DNA of 64,000 nt from Datisca glomerata (lineage: Eukaryota; Streptophyta; Magnoliopsida; Cucurbitales; Datiscaceae): positions 845,135 through 909,134 of the forward strand of contig QANY01011424.1 of NCBI GenBank assembly GCA_003255025.1. The letters are read 5' to 3'. The position numbers and the translations under genes are program-made. This document shows positions 1-11,178 of the stretch, one piece after another. Each line of letters opens with the position of its first letter. Position 1 is the stretch's first letter. Under the pieces are notes generated by a model. That model ran no database searches and was not told the origin of the DNA. It saw nothing but the letters and a program-made list of their open reading frames with translations.

Positions 1-1301
1 ACAACTTTGACATATACAAATGATCAATGTCTTTACAATGTACATTTAGTTTATGTAAAATGGAGTGTGAGACAATGTTTGCAGGATGCCCTAGTCTATC
101 ATGCCAGGTAGAATTATACACTTTATTGCCTAGTAAAGTAGTTGGTAAAACACAAAAAATAGTAGTGTGAACAATAGAAAAAAATGCATTAGTGGATGAG
201 GGTCTAGCAATAGATGGCCTGAAGGAAGACGATATGAGATATAATCCATTGACCCAGTCCATGATACAAAACCTTGCCAGATCGTTTATCCTGAATTAGA
301 AAGAAATTGACATGAAAAAAGAAATTGATTGTTATTTAAAAGGCAACACTGATAGACTGACAACGAATTTCTAGAAATAGTGGGCAGCTTAAGAACATTA
401 TGAAGAGTAAAAATATGAGTTGAGGTAGTAAATAAGACATAACCTCTATGAGTGATAGGTAGATTCTGTCCATTTCTAATAGCTACTCCATCTCCTCCAT
501 TGTATTAAGAAGTAATCTTAAGATTGGATAGATCAAGATAATTGAGGTGGGAATTGCAGCCAGAATCAGATAGCCAAACACTAGTTTATTCCAGAATTGA
601 GTGGCACAGCTGCTGCCATTGTAACTACTTTACTAGAAGGATGACAACCTTGGAAGGAATGGTTCATCCTATTGCAGTAATCTAGGGCATTGTGACGAAA
701 GTTTTGACAAACTTTGCTGGTCACTCGATGAACTTCCAGAAGTTTCAGAAATTTCAAAATCTAATCCAATGTATTGAGAGAAACTGTGACTTGCCATAGA
801 AGGTATATTTAGTTATGGTGAATTAGTACTGGAAGTTCTTCCCTGACAGAACTTCTACCAACGTTTGAAAACCTATGACTCCTGTTATTGAGCAGACACA
901 AACATTGCTAGTGGAGGAAATTGAGCATAATGGATTGATGTTGCTCAACATTAGAAGTTTATTCAACTTTAAGCAAAAGCATGAAGTTATTCCAAGGATA
1001 TGGGATCTGATCTAGTGTGAATAGAAGTTTTGAATAAACTAAATTAACTTGGAAGACCATTATGATTGATACAGGTGTAAGTTTATCAGTAATTACTTTG
1101 ATGCATTGAATGTAAGCATCAATTGACTCGGTTGGTTTCTTGAAAATCTTATGAAGCTCAAATTATAAATTCAAAATGGTTGATCTTGACAAAGATGTAA
1201 ACCTACTTTCAATTGAGTTCCATAAATCACAAGAGGATTGGCATCAAACAACATATGGCAGGGTTACTAGAGACAACATAGCGTTAATTAGAGTCATTGC
1301 C
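1..1301 (-). pseudogene. Ty1/Copia retrotransposon gag-protease-GAG_pre-integrase remnant
   Basis: Read on the - strand this is the 5' half of a Copia polyprotein. From high to low coordinates it shows a gag-like stretch (about 1300-760), a degenerate zinc knuckle (about 740-640; residues like VCQNFRHNALD then NRMNHSFQGCHP, matching the CQLCG..GH..CY consensus), the aspartic protease motif WLSDSGCNSH (about 545-575), and near 60-130 the GAG_pre-integrase signature WHDRLGHPA. Many in-frame stops break it and its frames shift, so it is not functional. The first knuckle cysteine spacing is disturbed. It is cut by the left edge, so integrase and RT would lie outside. At its upstream side it is interrupted by the solo LTR at 1302-5287. 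The family assignment is secure; the lineage is not resolved. Confidence 0.8.
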
Positions 1302-2110
1302 TATAACGCCTCGACCTCCGAGGGTTAAACATACGTGTAATTTCACAATTTTAAAATCTCCAATTCGAAACAAACCCTAATTTTGAGAAAATTCTCAAAT
1401 TAAAAATTCTTAATTTACCCATGATGGAAAAATCCTGATCTTAAATAGCGGAAGCATTAAACTTATCCATAATCAGAATCTTAATCATTAAATAGCAGAA
1501 GTGATAAAGTGTCTTAAATGTATAATTAATAAAACCTCTAAAAACTGAATTAAATTCTTAAATAAAATCAAAACTTAAAATTCATAATTCATGAAACTTT
1601 CACTCATCATAATTCGTAGAAAATCATAACGTAAAATAAACTACTTGAATAACCAAGTTTAACAGAAAATGTTTTCCTAATTTTTGAATCAAATCATAAA
1701 CTGAAAACATAAATTCCTCTGATTTAACAGATTATGGCAGTCTCCCACTCATGCTGCTCATTATCACCACCTGCATCATAAATAACTGTGGGGGAATGAG
1801 TATTTTAAAATACTCAGTAAGCAAACTCACATAATAACATGCATTCACGTGTCATAAATGCAATCATGTCATAACATAACTAAACTTGAGATATAACATA
1901 AATGAAATAAAGTAACGTACTTGATCATGACATGGCTTAACATAGCACGAAGATAACACGTGTCTCAAACAGAATCATTTAACAATCTCAAACATATCTT
2001 GTCTTGGCATATCCCCTAGTTAACAACCTAATTAGAACTGATCACACATTAACTGAAACACATCATGACGAATTGGGCTAGTCCTTTTCTCATATCCTGA
2101 AATATTCACA

Positions 2111-2390
2111 TCCTAGACTGTATAGTACAGAGGTGACTCGGGGACCATGGACCTATAATTCTAAGCTCCATAAACTAAATTATTAATCAAACACTTTAAT
2201 TAAATAATATTGTTTAATAATTTCATTATTACTCCACTATAAATATGGAATTGCACTCATAGTAATTACAGAACATACTGACAGAGTATTCTCATGTAGT
2301 CGATTGATATAATCACTTCATGCAGTTATGTCCTCCAATTATTGGTTCATAAATTAGAGATTCACAAAATTACTATTTTACCCCACATGT
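2111..2390. repeat. Segment homologous to the solo Copia LTR at 56511-56784
   Basis: Both stretches read 'CTAGAC..GTATAG..', then 'ACCTATAAT', then 'ATTACTC(C/T)ACTATAAATATG', then 'ATGTCCTCCAATTATTGG' followed by TTCATAAATTAGA. They are collinear and in the same orientation. The related LTR at 5723-7981 lacks this stretch, so it is probably a nested fragment. Confidence 0.75.
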
Positions 2391-2724
2391 TTCCCTTATC
2401 TTCCACTAGTTTTGTTTGTCCACAGCAGCATGGCAGTGTAAGTTCTCCTACCTCTTTACCAATTCCAACAATGAGACATTGCACCTATTTGATCTTCCTT
2501 ATATAACATATAACCTTTTTGTTGATTTAGAAATTACTAAATCTTTGCTCAATTATCGATATCTACATCTAAACATCACATGATCACTAGATCTAAAAAT
2601 GACATTGTCAAACCAAAAGCCTTGGCAGCTACTAAAAATCATATGTCAATATCCATCCCCACATTTGAGCCAGTATCAATAAAGGAAGTGTCATTTTTAA
2701 CGAGGAATGTTTCCCTTATCTTTC
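2387..2724. repeat. ~300-bp segment bracketed by a 17-bp direct repeat
   Basis: ATGTTTCCCTTATCTT occurs at 2387 and again at 2707, each followed by a near-identical base or two. The bracketed AT-rich sequence has no recognised coding content. This could be a small insertion with duplicated ends or a slippage duplication. Confidence 0.5.
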
Positions 2725-2763
2725 AATGTTATTGATACATCTCAATCATTATGTTCCTACTGA

Positions 2764-2990
2764 CGAAACAGATGACACACATCGGGCGATGAAACAAATG
2801 ACACACATTGGGCGACAGAACAGATGACACTCATAGGTGACAAAAAATGTGAACAAATAAATGGCACCTCATGAGTGACGGAAAACATTTACAGATGACA
2901 CCCAATGTATGACCAAAACATGAACAGATGACACCCTATGTGATGAAAGCATGAACAGATGACATCACATTCGTTTAGCAGAACAAAACG
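2764..2990. repeat. Degenerate minisatellite, unit about 25-30 bp
   Basis: Repeats of the type 'GAACAGATGACACACAT' followed by GGGCGAT recur about eight times with decay (ACAGATGACACYCA.. core). They lie within the solo LTR and are absent from the LTR at 5723-7981. Confidence 0.7.
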
Positions 2991-3084
2991 TGAACAATCC
3001 TGATTTCTTGTTAACTAAGGGTCGTGCTTAAGTTCATATCTTGCTTAATTACCACTTGAATGAATTAACCTCATAACTTGCAGA

Positions 3085-3470
3085 ATCCAACATATTACAA
3101 TAATTAATCATATAATACATACTGATACATATAACATAATCAAACATGATAACATACTAACGTAAAATCAGTCATACTCAGACATTTATCTCATGATAAT
3201 CACATTAATAACTGAACAATAAACAATTACCAAAGGTTAACGATATATAAAAATTTAAACAAATAATAAATACATGATCCAACATATTACAATAATTAAT
3301 CATATAATGCATACTGATACATATAACATAATCAAACATGATAACATACTAATGTAAAATTAGTCATACTCAGATATATATCTCATGATAATCACATTAA
3401 TAGCTGAACAATAAACAATTACCAAAGTGTTAACGATATATAAAAATTTAAACAAATAATAAATACATGA
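3085..3470. repeat. Two-copy tandem duplication, period 192-193 bp
   Basis: The block starting ATCCAACATATTACAATAAT at 3085 repeats at 3277, with only a handful of substitutions and one 1-base indel (CCAAAGGTTAAC versus CCAAAGTGTTAAC). It is AT-rich and non-coding. Confidence 0.9.
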
Positions 3471-3892
3471 TACAATTATAATATCAGAGTCACATCGTTA
3501 TATAAGTCAATTTACACAAACATATATATAAACATAACGTGCTTATAAACAATTAAAGTTTATGAGAATAACACATATTACATTTATCACTTATAAGTCA
3601 CATTACAATGTAAATTCACTTACACAAAGCATATATATTTATATCACATGGGTCACATTACGATATAAATTCACTTACACAAAGCATAAGAATGAAGCGG
3701 AAGAATGAACTAAACAATTAATGACCTGAAATCTCAAAAAAATATATAATCACTAGATTGTTTTGAAATAATTCAATACAAACACATTTTAAATATCATA
3801 AAAAGAAAATAGAGATTTAATTAAAATAGTGCAAAGCGGTCTGAGCGAGGTCGGAAAATAATATATCGGGTCCAGAGTCAAATGATAAAGCT

Positions 3893-4020
3893 TTGGGTCA
3901 AACGGTTCAGACCAGGCTGGCTCAGACCAGACCAATTCAGTTCTATCGGCTAGGCCGGTTTAGACTTGTCTGGCTAAACTGGACCGGTTCAATTCGAACT
4001 GAACTGGTTCAAGACAGAAC
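3893..4020. repeat. Cluster of GGTTCA / GGTCTGG / CCGGTT motifs in LTR
   Basis: Many short copies of ACGGTTCAG, CTGGACCGGTTC and GAACTGGTTCAAG, partly palindromic, lie just before the polypurine tract. The equivalent cluster in the other LTR is at 6960-7155. Confidence 0.65.
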
Positions 4021-4030
4021 AACTGGGTGC

Positions 4031-4960
4031 AAGACCCAGTTGCAGAACAGGAAAGCGAGAAAATATGGGGGGAGAGAAAACAAGAAGGAGAGAGAAACAA
4101 AGAGGGGAAGAAAAACAGTGAGGGAATCTGAGAGGGGAAGAGAGAGAGGGATATAGAGAGAAGCAGAGAGAGACATAGATAGAGAAAATCAAAGAGATGG
4201 AGAGAAAGAAACAAAAAGTGGGTGGGACAGATGATAGAGAGAGAGAAACAGAGGGCAAGAGAGAGGGAAACATAGGGAGAGAGAAAAGATAGAGAAAGAA
4301 GAGAAGAAGAAATAAATTGGGAGAGAGAAATGGAAGGAGAAAGATGAAGCAAAAGTGGGAGAAGCGAAGAACAAATGAAGAAAGACAAAGAGAAACAAGA
4401 AAAGAAAAAATGAGAGAAACATAGAGAGAGAAAATGAGAGACAACGCAACGAGGAAGAGAAAATGAGAGCAGGGAGAAAGCAAAAAGGGACAGAAGGAGA
4501 GAAAATGAGAGACAACGCAAAGAGGAAAAGACAAAGCAAAAGAGAGAGAAATTGAAAGAGAAAGAGAGAAACAGAGGGTGAGAGAGAAGGAAATAGAGGG
4601 AGAGAGAAAAGACAGAGAAAGAAGAGAAGAAGAAGAAGAAACAATGGGTTTTCGTTGGGGCTGCCAGAAAATCGAAGAAGAATTCATGGGCTGCATTTAA
4701 GAGAGATCCGAGAGAAAGAGACAAAAACAGAGAGGGAGGGAGGCGAAGCACGGATGCGAGAGAGAGAGAGAGAGGAAGAGATAAAAGGAAGAAATCAAGA
4801 AAAAAGGAGAAGAACATTACCCAAATTCAAAGTTTGTAGCGGGCCAAGGTTTAGAGAGAGACCAATGAAGAAGAAGAAGGATTGCTGGCTTGCAGGTGGC
4901 TGCGTGGGGTGAGAGGCTGCGAGGGGGAGGAGAGAGTTGAAGAACAAAGATTTGGAATAT
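4031..4960. repeat. ~0.9-kb polypurine (GA-rich) tract in LTR
   Basis: The + strand is almost entirely A and G, with GAGAGA and AAGAGAGAAA runs. Long - strand open frames here (mostly Ser, Leu and Phe) are low-complexity artefacts. A matching tract is in the related LTR at 7155-7725. Confidence 0.9.
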
Positions 4961-5287
4961 ATATATATATATATTAGGTTGGGCAAACTTAATGTGTATA
5001 TGCATATAGTGTGAGTGGGTTTCAATTGAGGAGTGAGATTGACGAATCAAGGATAAAAACATGGTTAGGGTAACACTAAAGGTATACATAAGCATGCGGT
5101 GTGAGTGAGTTTTAAAACTATATACTAAAACACTTTTAAAAATTAAAAATATCAAACTTTGAATAAATATTACCTAATTAAAAATAGTTTTACAAATAAT
5201 CCATCTTTAAAATCAAATTTTGAAATTAAATTGTCTTTTAAATTAATTTTATGAAATTGCTTATTTACGAAATGTCGGTGTATTACA

Positions 5288-5722
5288 TTACCGCTTGAAA
5301 ATAGGTGATTCAAAGGTTGAAATTTGTGAACTTGAGAAGTATATATGCTCTCATTTCTCATTCTGCAAAAAACTTGCTAGGGCATGTAATTGAGCCATCA
5401 TAACCAAATAAAGAATGTGCTCGCAATATCGCAAAGATCTGATATTTCTAGAGCACAAAATTCATTGAATCTAAATGAATTGAACCAATTGCAAATGTTT
5501 GTAAGTAGGAACATGGGTGAGCGTGAGCTGGAAGACAAGCTCGAAGATGAAGAACTAATAGGATTTCATTGTGAAGAATTAGGAGTTGAAGTTTAAAGAT
5601 TAGCAATGGGTGATGTTTCTCAATAGGCAATACGACCATGAATCAAATATGGAAAAACAATTTTTGTTGTACATTTCATTAATTCTAAGATATATTCTCT
5701 TAAATACAAACTAGAGTATTAA
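5288..5722. other. Spacer between two gypsy LTRs, partly unassigned
   Basis: This begins with the probable target-site copy TTACC and may be the displaced continuation of the Copia remnant at 1-1301. It holds a 68-aa + strand open frame (5390-5596) rich in Glu, Asp and Leu that I do not recognise and do not call as a gene. Confidence 0.35.
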
Positions 5723-6959
5723 TGTAATGCCCCGATTTTCGTGGGTTAAACATGCTTGAAATTTTAAGATTTAAAAATTCCCCAATTCAATTAAAACCCT
5801 AATTTGAGAAAATCTCCAAATTGAAAACCCTAATTTTGCCCTAAATTTTTTTACCTTAAATAGCAGTGGCATAAAAATTATTTTAAAATAATATTAACAG
5901 ATTAAACTGAAATAAATAATTTATTAAACTATAATAAAGTAAAACACGAAAATCCATATGACATGAAAAATTAAAAATAAATATTCATAAATATATAAAA
6001 TAGCTGAAGTCATAATTAAACTTACAAATTATAATCATGTTTGCTATAACAGTCCCTCACTCCTGCTGCTCACCATCATCTGCAACACAATCATCTATGG
6101 AGGGTGAATATTCAAAATACTCAGTAAGTAAATTCATATACTAATGAATTTCACATGACATAAATGTAAACATATAACTCATGCAAATCACACGTTCACA
6201 GGTAACACAAAATACTTGTAACAATACATCAATTTCATGATTAATATATAACTTGAACTTGTACTTATACATCCCAATACTCATACCTGCTTAATCATAA
6301 TTCGACTAGACATATCCATCGATTAACAAGCTAATCAGAACTGTTTCACAACTTGAACTTGTAACATGAACGTGAACATGACAGATTGGGTGTCCTGAAA
6401 CTTGATATCACTTAAGGTTATCTGAACCTCAAGGACGCTAACATGACAATGGTGACACCCAACTGTATAACTTGATAACATGAAGTGAATAGTCTGGTTA
6501 CTTGATAACCAAGAGACATGACTAAGTCTACTTCTTGTTTACTTATCACTTTTTACTTGAATTAATATTCATATTTCACGTTATTATATATACATAAGTA
6601 AACATATAACTTGTTCATGAATATAAACACATAACTAATACATGTATAACTCAAAATATAATCATACATAACATGATAAATAATTTCTTCATAATATAGA
6701 AAACAAATAAAATACTTTATCATAAGATTGAACATAAAGAAATAATAAAATAATTTCACATTATATATTCTACATTTATAACATATGAACCGAATTATTA
6801 TGTAAATCCACTTACCTGGATTCGCTACGAATTAAATTCAGCAACTAATGACCTGCTATCCAAGGATCTCAGGTCACAACAAATTCATATAATATCAACA
6901 ATTATTTAAATACGTAAGCGAGGTTGGGAACAGAAGGAAACCACATCGGGTGAAATTAT

Positions 6960-7155
6960 CAAATAGTTTAAAACGGTTCAATAAGGTTCGGGTGGTCTGA
7001 ACTGGTTCAGTTATGCTATTTTGGTCTGGTTTGGTCTGGTCGGGTTGAATAGGTCTGGTCTGATTGAGTCGGTTCAGCCTGGATCGGTCTGATTGAACTG
7101 GTTCAGCCAGGTCCTGGTCTGAATGAACCGGTCCGATTCAGGTGAACCGGTTCAA
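6960..7155. repeat. GGTTCAG/GGTCTGGT motif cluster in LTR
   Basis: Repeated CTGAACTGGTTCAG, GGTCTGGTTTGG and TGAACCGGTTC motifs, several self-complementary. This is the counterpart of 3893-4020. Confidence 0.7.
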
Positions 7156-7725
7156 AAGAAGGAGGAAAAACAGAAAAGGGAGACGAAGAAGAGGGAGAGA
7201 GAGAGATGCAACAGGGGGACGAATGAGAGGGAGAAATAGAACAAAGAGGGGGAGGGAGACGAAGAAGAGGGACAGAGAGAGACGCACAGAGAGGGGGGGA
7301 GAGAGAGACAGAACAGGGAGGGGGACAGCGAGAGAGACAGAACAGAGAGGGGGAGACGAATGAGAGAGAGACAGAACAGAGAGGGGAATGAGACGAAGAA
7401 GAGGGAGAGAGAGACGCACAGAGAGGGGGAAGAGAGAGAGAGACAGAACAGAGAGGGGGAAAAGAGAGAGAGAGACAGAACATGGAGGGGGGAGAGAGAG
7501 ACAGAACAGAGAAGGGGAGACGAAGGAGAGAGACAGAACAGAGAGAGGGAAGGAGACGAAGAAGAGAGAGAGAGAAACACACAGAGATGGGGGGAAAGAG
7601 AGAGATAGAATAGAGAGGGGAAAGAGAGAGATAGAGAGATAGAGAGAGAGAAAGAACAGAGGGGGGGAAGAGAGAGAGGGACGAACAGAACAGAGAGGGG
7701 GGAGAGAGAGACAGAACATAATCAT
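7155..7725. repeat. ~0.57-kb polypurine (GA-rich) tract in LTR
   Basis: An almost pure purine + strand with AGAGAGAGACAGAACAGAG units, so CT-rich on the LTR sense strand. Overlapping open frames on both strands are low-complexity products of this tract. Confidence 0.9.
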
Positions 7726-7981
7726 TTACCTTGATTAATGGAGGATAATTGTTGAAGAAGAAACTAGATGAAGTAGAGATGTGCAGTCATATAAAAATGG
7801 GAGAGAGAGTTGTAGATGGTTACAAGGATTAGCTTGAGATAACAAAAGAAAGATTTGAGGGAAAATGGTTAAGAGAGAACACAAAGGAAACAAATAGGGT
7901 GGTTTAAGGTTTAAATGCATATATGGTGTGAGTGAGTTCTAAATTATAAAAATACCCTTTATTAAATACTTGGGTATTACA

Positions 7982-7994
7982 TTCTCCCCTCCTT
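7982..7994 (-). promoter_or_regulatory. Polypurine tract (plus-strand primer) of the gypsy element
   Basis: On the - strand AAGGAGGGGAGAA directly abuts the LTR start TGTAATACCC. This is the standard position and composition of the primer for plus-strand DNA synthesis. Confidence 0.85.
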
Positions 7995-10100
7995 AAGAAC
8001 TTTCGTCCCCAAAAGGAAAATACCTTACAGGAATAACTCTGGATACTTGACACATATCTCAGCTCTCGTTCCCATGTTGCTTCCTCAATCCGATGATTTC
8101 TCTAAAGAATCTTGACTAGTTGAACCGTTCTATTACGAAGAGTTTGTTTCATGCGCTCTAGAACTCTGATTGGCTTCTCCTCATAAGTGAGATCATCACG
8201 AACTTGCAAAGGTTCAAAATCAATGACATGCGTTGGGTCAGACATGTATTTGCGAAGCATCGAGACATGAAACACATTATGAACACTTGAAAGAGCTGGT
8301 GGTAAAGTGAGTCGGTATGCCAAAAGACCAATACGATCCAAAATCTCAAACGGGCCAATAAATCTGGGACTCAGCTTCCCCTTGCGATGAAAACGCATAA
8401 CATCCTTCAATGGGGCAACTTTGAGAAACACATAATCACCAACTTCAAATTCGAGATCCTTCCTCCTGACATCTGCGTAACTCTTTTGCCTACTCTGAGC
8501 GGACTTCATTCTATCTCTGATTTTCTAAATAGATTCAGTCATGGACTGAACCAAGTCAGGGCCCAAAAGCTTTTGTTCACAAACTTCATCCCAATGAACC
8601 GGCGACTGACATTTCTTTTCATAAAGTGCCTCAAACGGAGCAATACCAATTATCACTTGATAACTGTTATTATAAGAAAACTCCATGAGTGTTAAGTGTT
8701 TGTCCTAAGTACCAGAGAAATCCAAGACACAAGCTCGAAATCATATCTTCTAACTTCTGAATTGTTCGCTCAGATTGTCCATCAGATTGCGGATGAAAAG
8801 TTGTACTGAAATTCAACTGTGTTCCCAAAGTTTTTTGTAGACTTCGCCAAAATTTTGACGTGAACTGTGGATCCCAATCTAACACTATAGACATTGGAAC
8901 CCCATGAAGTCGAACAATCTCGTGAACATATAACAGAGCCCAATACTCAACTGAAAAAGTAGTCTTACCAGGTAAAAATTGTGCAGACTTGGTAAGACGG
9001 TCCACCACAACCCAAATGGAGTTAAAACCCTTTACCGTTCTCGGTAGCCCTGAAACAAAATCCATAGTTACATGTTCTCACTTTCATTCAGGAATACTTT
9101 AAGGTTGTAAAACCCCAGATGGTCGCTATCTTTGAGCCTTGATCTGATGACACACCAAACACTTACTATCAAACTCAGCAATGTCACGCTTCATACCATT
9201 CCACCAATAATGTGACTTTAAATCGTGATACATCTTAGTGCTACCAGGGTGGACAGTGTATGGTGAACTATGAGCTTCCATGAGAAATTTCTACCTAATG
9301 AGTACATGTTTAGGAACACACAGTCTCCCATGAAAGTGAATAGTTGAATCGTCACTAATTTCAAACCCTTGTCTTTTGTTAGAACCCACTTCACTACGAG
9401 TCAGAAGCAACTCTGAGTCTGAGTTCTGTGTATCAGTAATACGCTGCTGTAACGATGGTTGAACTATGAGCTGGGCTAGTTGTGTTATAGTATCCTTCAG
9501 CAACACTTGAATCTGAGCACGTTCCAAATCCTCCATGATATGTCCTTGAGAAGTAATAAGACCTGCTGAATGAGTTGATTTTTGACTTAAGGCATCAGCC
9601 ACTACATTTGCCTTTCCTGGGTGATAAATGATCTCGCAGTAATAATCCTTCACCAATTCCAACCAACGGCGTTGCCTCATGTTAAGTTCTTTTTGAGTGA
9701 AAAGGTACTTAAGGCTCTTATGATCTGTGTAAATATGACACTTACAGCCATACAAATAATGTCTCCAGATCTTGAGGGCAAAAACAACTGCAGCCAACTC
9801 CAAATCATGAGTAGGATAATTCTGTTCATAGGGCTTGAGATGACGAGATGCATATGCTATGACCTTTTTTCTGTTGCATCAAAATGCAACCCAAACCTAT
9901 TTTAGAAGCATCATTGTATATCACAAAGTCGCTCTTACCATCTGGAATGGTCAACACTGGTGCTGTCACTAATTTTTGTTTAAGGCTCTGAAAACATTTC
10001 TCATACTCGATCGTCCAAGAAAAGGTGGCATTCTTCCTGGTCAACTGAGTAAGTGGGACAACAATCTTTCAAAAACCTTCAACAAACCCATCGACCTAGG
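7995..10100 (-). pseudogene. Ty3/gypsy (chromovirus-like) pol: RT end, RNase H, integrase, chromodomain remnant
   Basis: From high to low coordinates on the - strand: the end of the RT domain (10100-9826; PLTQLTRKNATFSW, then APVLTIPDG), RNase H (9803-9600; [10 protein letters not shown] and [11 protein letters not shown], then [13 protein letters not shown]), the HHCC zinc finger (about 9290-9090), the integrase core (9065-8670; VVDRLTKSAQF, then TFHPQSDGQSERTIQ carrying the catalytic Glu), the integrase C-terminal module (8509-8200; GPFEILDRIG.AYRL, then HNVFHVSMLRKY) and a broken chromodomain (about 8110-8030; EEATWERE after an in-frame stop). The usual second catalytic context SDRD reads LDWD, leaving one Asp. 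Frameshifts and stops at several joins make it defective. The upstream part (most of RT, protease, gag, 5' LTR) is missing at 10100, where an opposite-strand element begins. Confidence 0.9.
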
Positions 10101-11178
10101 ATCACGATGACTTGATCTAATGCCCAAATCATGTGGGACAAATAATTTTTGAGTTGAGGATGAAAGACCTCAATCTCTTCCACTTAGGGCGAGAAAGGAA
10201 AGAGTCCATCGTGCTTGGGTTCGAGACGATGCCAAAGGATATGAATGCAAAGGTTGTCTTACCCACCCCTAAAGCATGCTATCATAAGCAATTGGGGGTC
10301 CAAAAGGACAAATATGGTAAAAGATGGGAGTGGGTCGCGCCAGTAACTTCATTACGGATCAAGGATTAAGGGTGTCGGCTGGATAATAAGTCTTTTTGAA
10401 GGATGATGTTTCTATAACATTGGGCCAACAACCGACGCAGACAAAGGGTTCACTACACAGGCCTATCAACGCAAGAAAATCACCATGAACGGAACGCCAG
10501 TGAATTTGAGGCACAACATTTAAAAGACGATGAAAGGAGAACCTCTAAATGGAGGAAACCCCAGAAAGGGGAAGGATTACCGTTCTTCCAAAAAGAGGAG
10601 TCGGGTGCAAGGATGATGATTGGAAAGAGTTTCAACTCTGTCAAGAAGGCAAGGATAAAGGGAAGAAAAGGAAGACTGCCTTCTTATAGGCCTTGATTGA
10701 AGGAGAAAACTGCTCATTTAATATGGGTATTTAAGTTGTCCATGATGGCAACCGATGGAACTATCCTACAGCTAGCAAACGGTCATTTCATGAATCGACG
10801 AGAGGATTGCGGGAGACCAAACGTCATCCAATCTCGAGATGATATGATGCATCGGGGATGCTGTAACAAGGAGTCAGACACATTTATGCGCGTCCACGCG
10901 CCATTAATGCTTCCAATCCTGAAAGGTCGATAATATTAAATCACGAAAAAAATGAAACAACACACGCGCAAGTCACGACAAAAGTTAGAGAGGCAATTAA
11001 TACCATTCAGTGGTATCCCCTCTGAGGAACAGACTTCGAACACAAGAATGAAGTATCCAAGAGGAGCGAAAATTCTGAGTCAATCGTAGCATAAATGTAG
11101 CCCAGACAAAGGGATCGGGTGATGAAATCTTTGGACCTGGCAGAGTAAAGGCCACCCAGGTCCTCGACTGGGGGCAAC
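10100..11178 (+). mobile_element. 3' internal region of a Tat-like gypsy element
   Basis: Moderate-GC sequence between the truncated gypsy pol and an LTR. It ends in CTCGACTGGGGGCAAC, typical of the polypurine/3' LTR junction of Tat-lineage elements. Open frames of 78 aa at 10133-10369 and 10697-10933 lie in it; I recognise no domain in either, and both are probably decayed. The 5' part is absent. Confidence 0.55.

Larger units (their letters stand above)
1302..5287 (-). mobile_element. Old solo LTR of a Ty3/gypsy element (same family as 5723-7981)
   Basis: The left end (TATAACGCC..GAGGGTTAAAC) aligns with the LTR start at 5723 (TGTAATGCC..GTGGGTTAAAC), and the right end is TATTACA, as at 7975-7981. 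Shared internal landmarks, in the same order, are a 'TACTCAGTAAG' block (about 1815 and 6115), a GAGGTCGG/GAGGTTGGGA block (about 3850 and 6920), a GGTTCA-rich cluster, a long polypurine tract and a GGTGTGAGTGAGTT tail. The flanks TTGCC (1297-1301) and TTACC (5288-5292) form a 4/5 target-site duplication, so I call it a solo LTR. It is longer than its relative (about 4.0 versus 2.26 kb) because of internal insertions and duplications. Orientation is inferred from the - strand element to its right. Confidence 0.65.
5723..7981 (-). mobile_element. 3' LTR of the - strand Ty3/gypsy element (2.26 kb)
   Basis: The left end is TGTAATGCC and the right end GGTATTACA, giving TGTAAT/ATTACA terminal inverted repeats. 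On the element's own strand the LTR is immediately preceded by a polypurine tract (7982-7994), as expected for a 3' LTR, with the integrase/chromodomain end of pol just beyond. It contains an AT-rich U5-side half, a GGTTCA cluster and a 570-bp GA tract. ATTAA (5718-5722) would be the flanking target-site copy. The matching 5' LTR is not in the window. Confidence 0.85.

Noticed and set aside
3960..4817. Long - strand open frames (285, 235 and 151 aa) in the first polypurine tract
   Set aside because: Ser/Leu/Phe-only low-complexity translations of a GA/CT tract inside an LTR; several frames are open at once, so openness carries no information.
5390..5596. 68-aa acidic frame between the two gypsy LTRs
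   Set aside because: Short, no recognised domain, in a transposon-filled stretch; left as unassigned.
7103..7725. Overlapping open frames on both strands in the second polypurine tract
   Set aside because: Same cause: simple purine repeat, no domain, inside an LTR.
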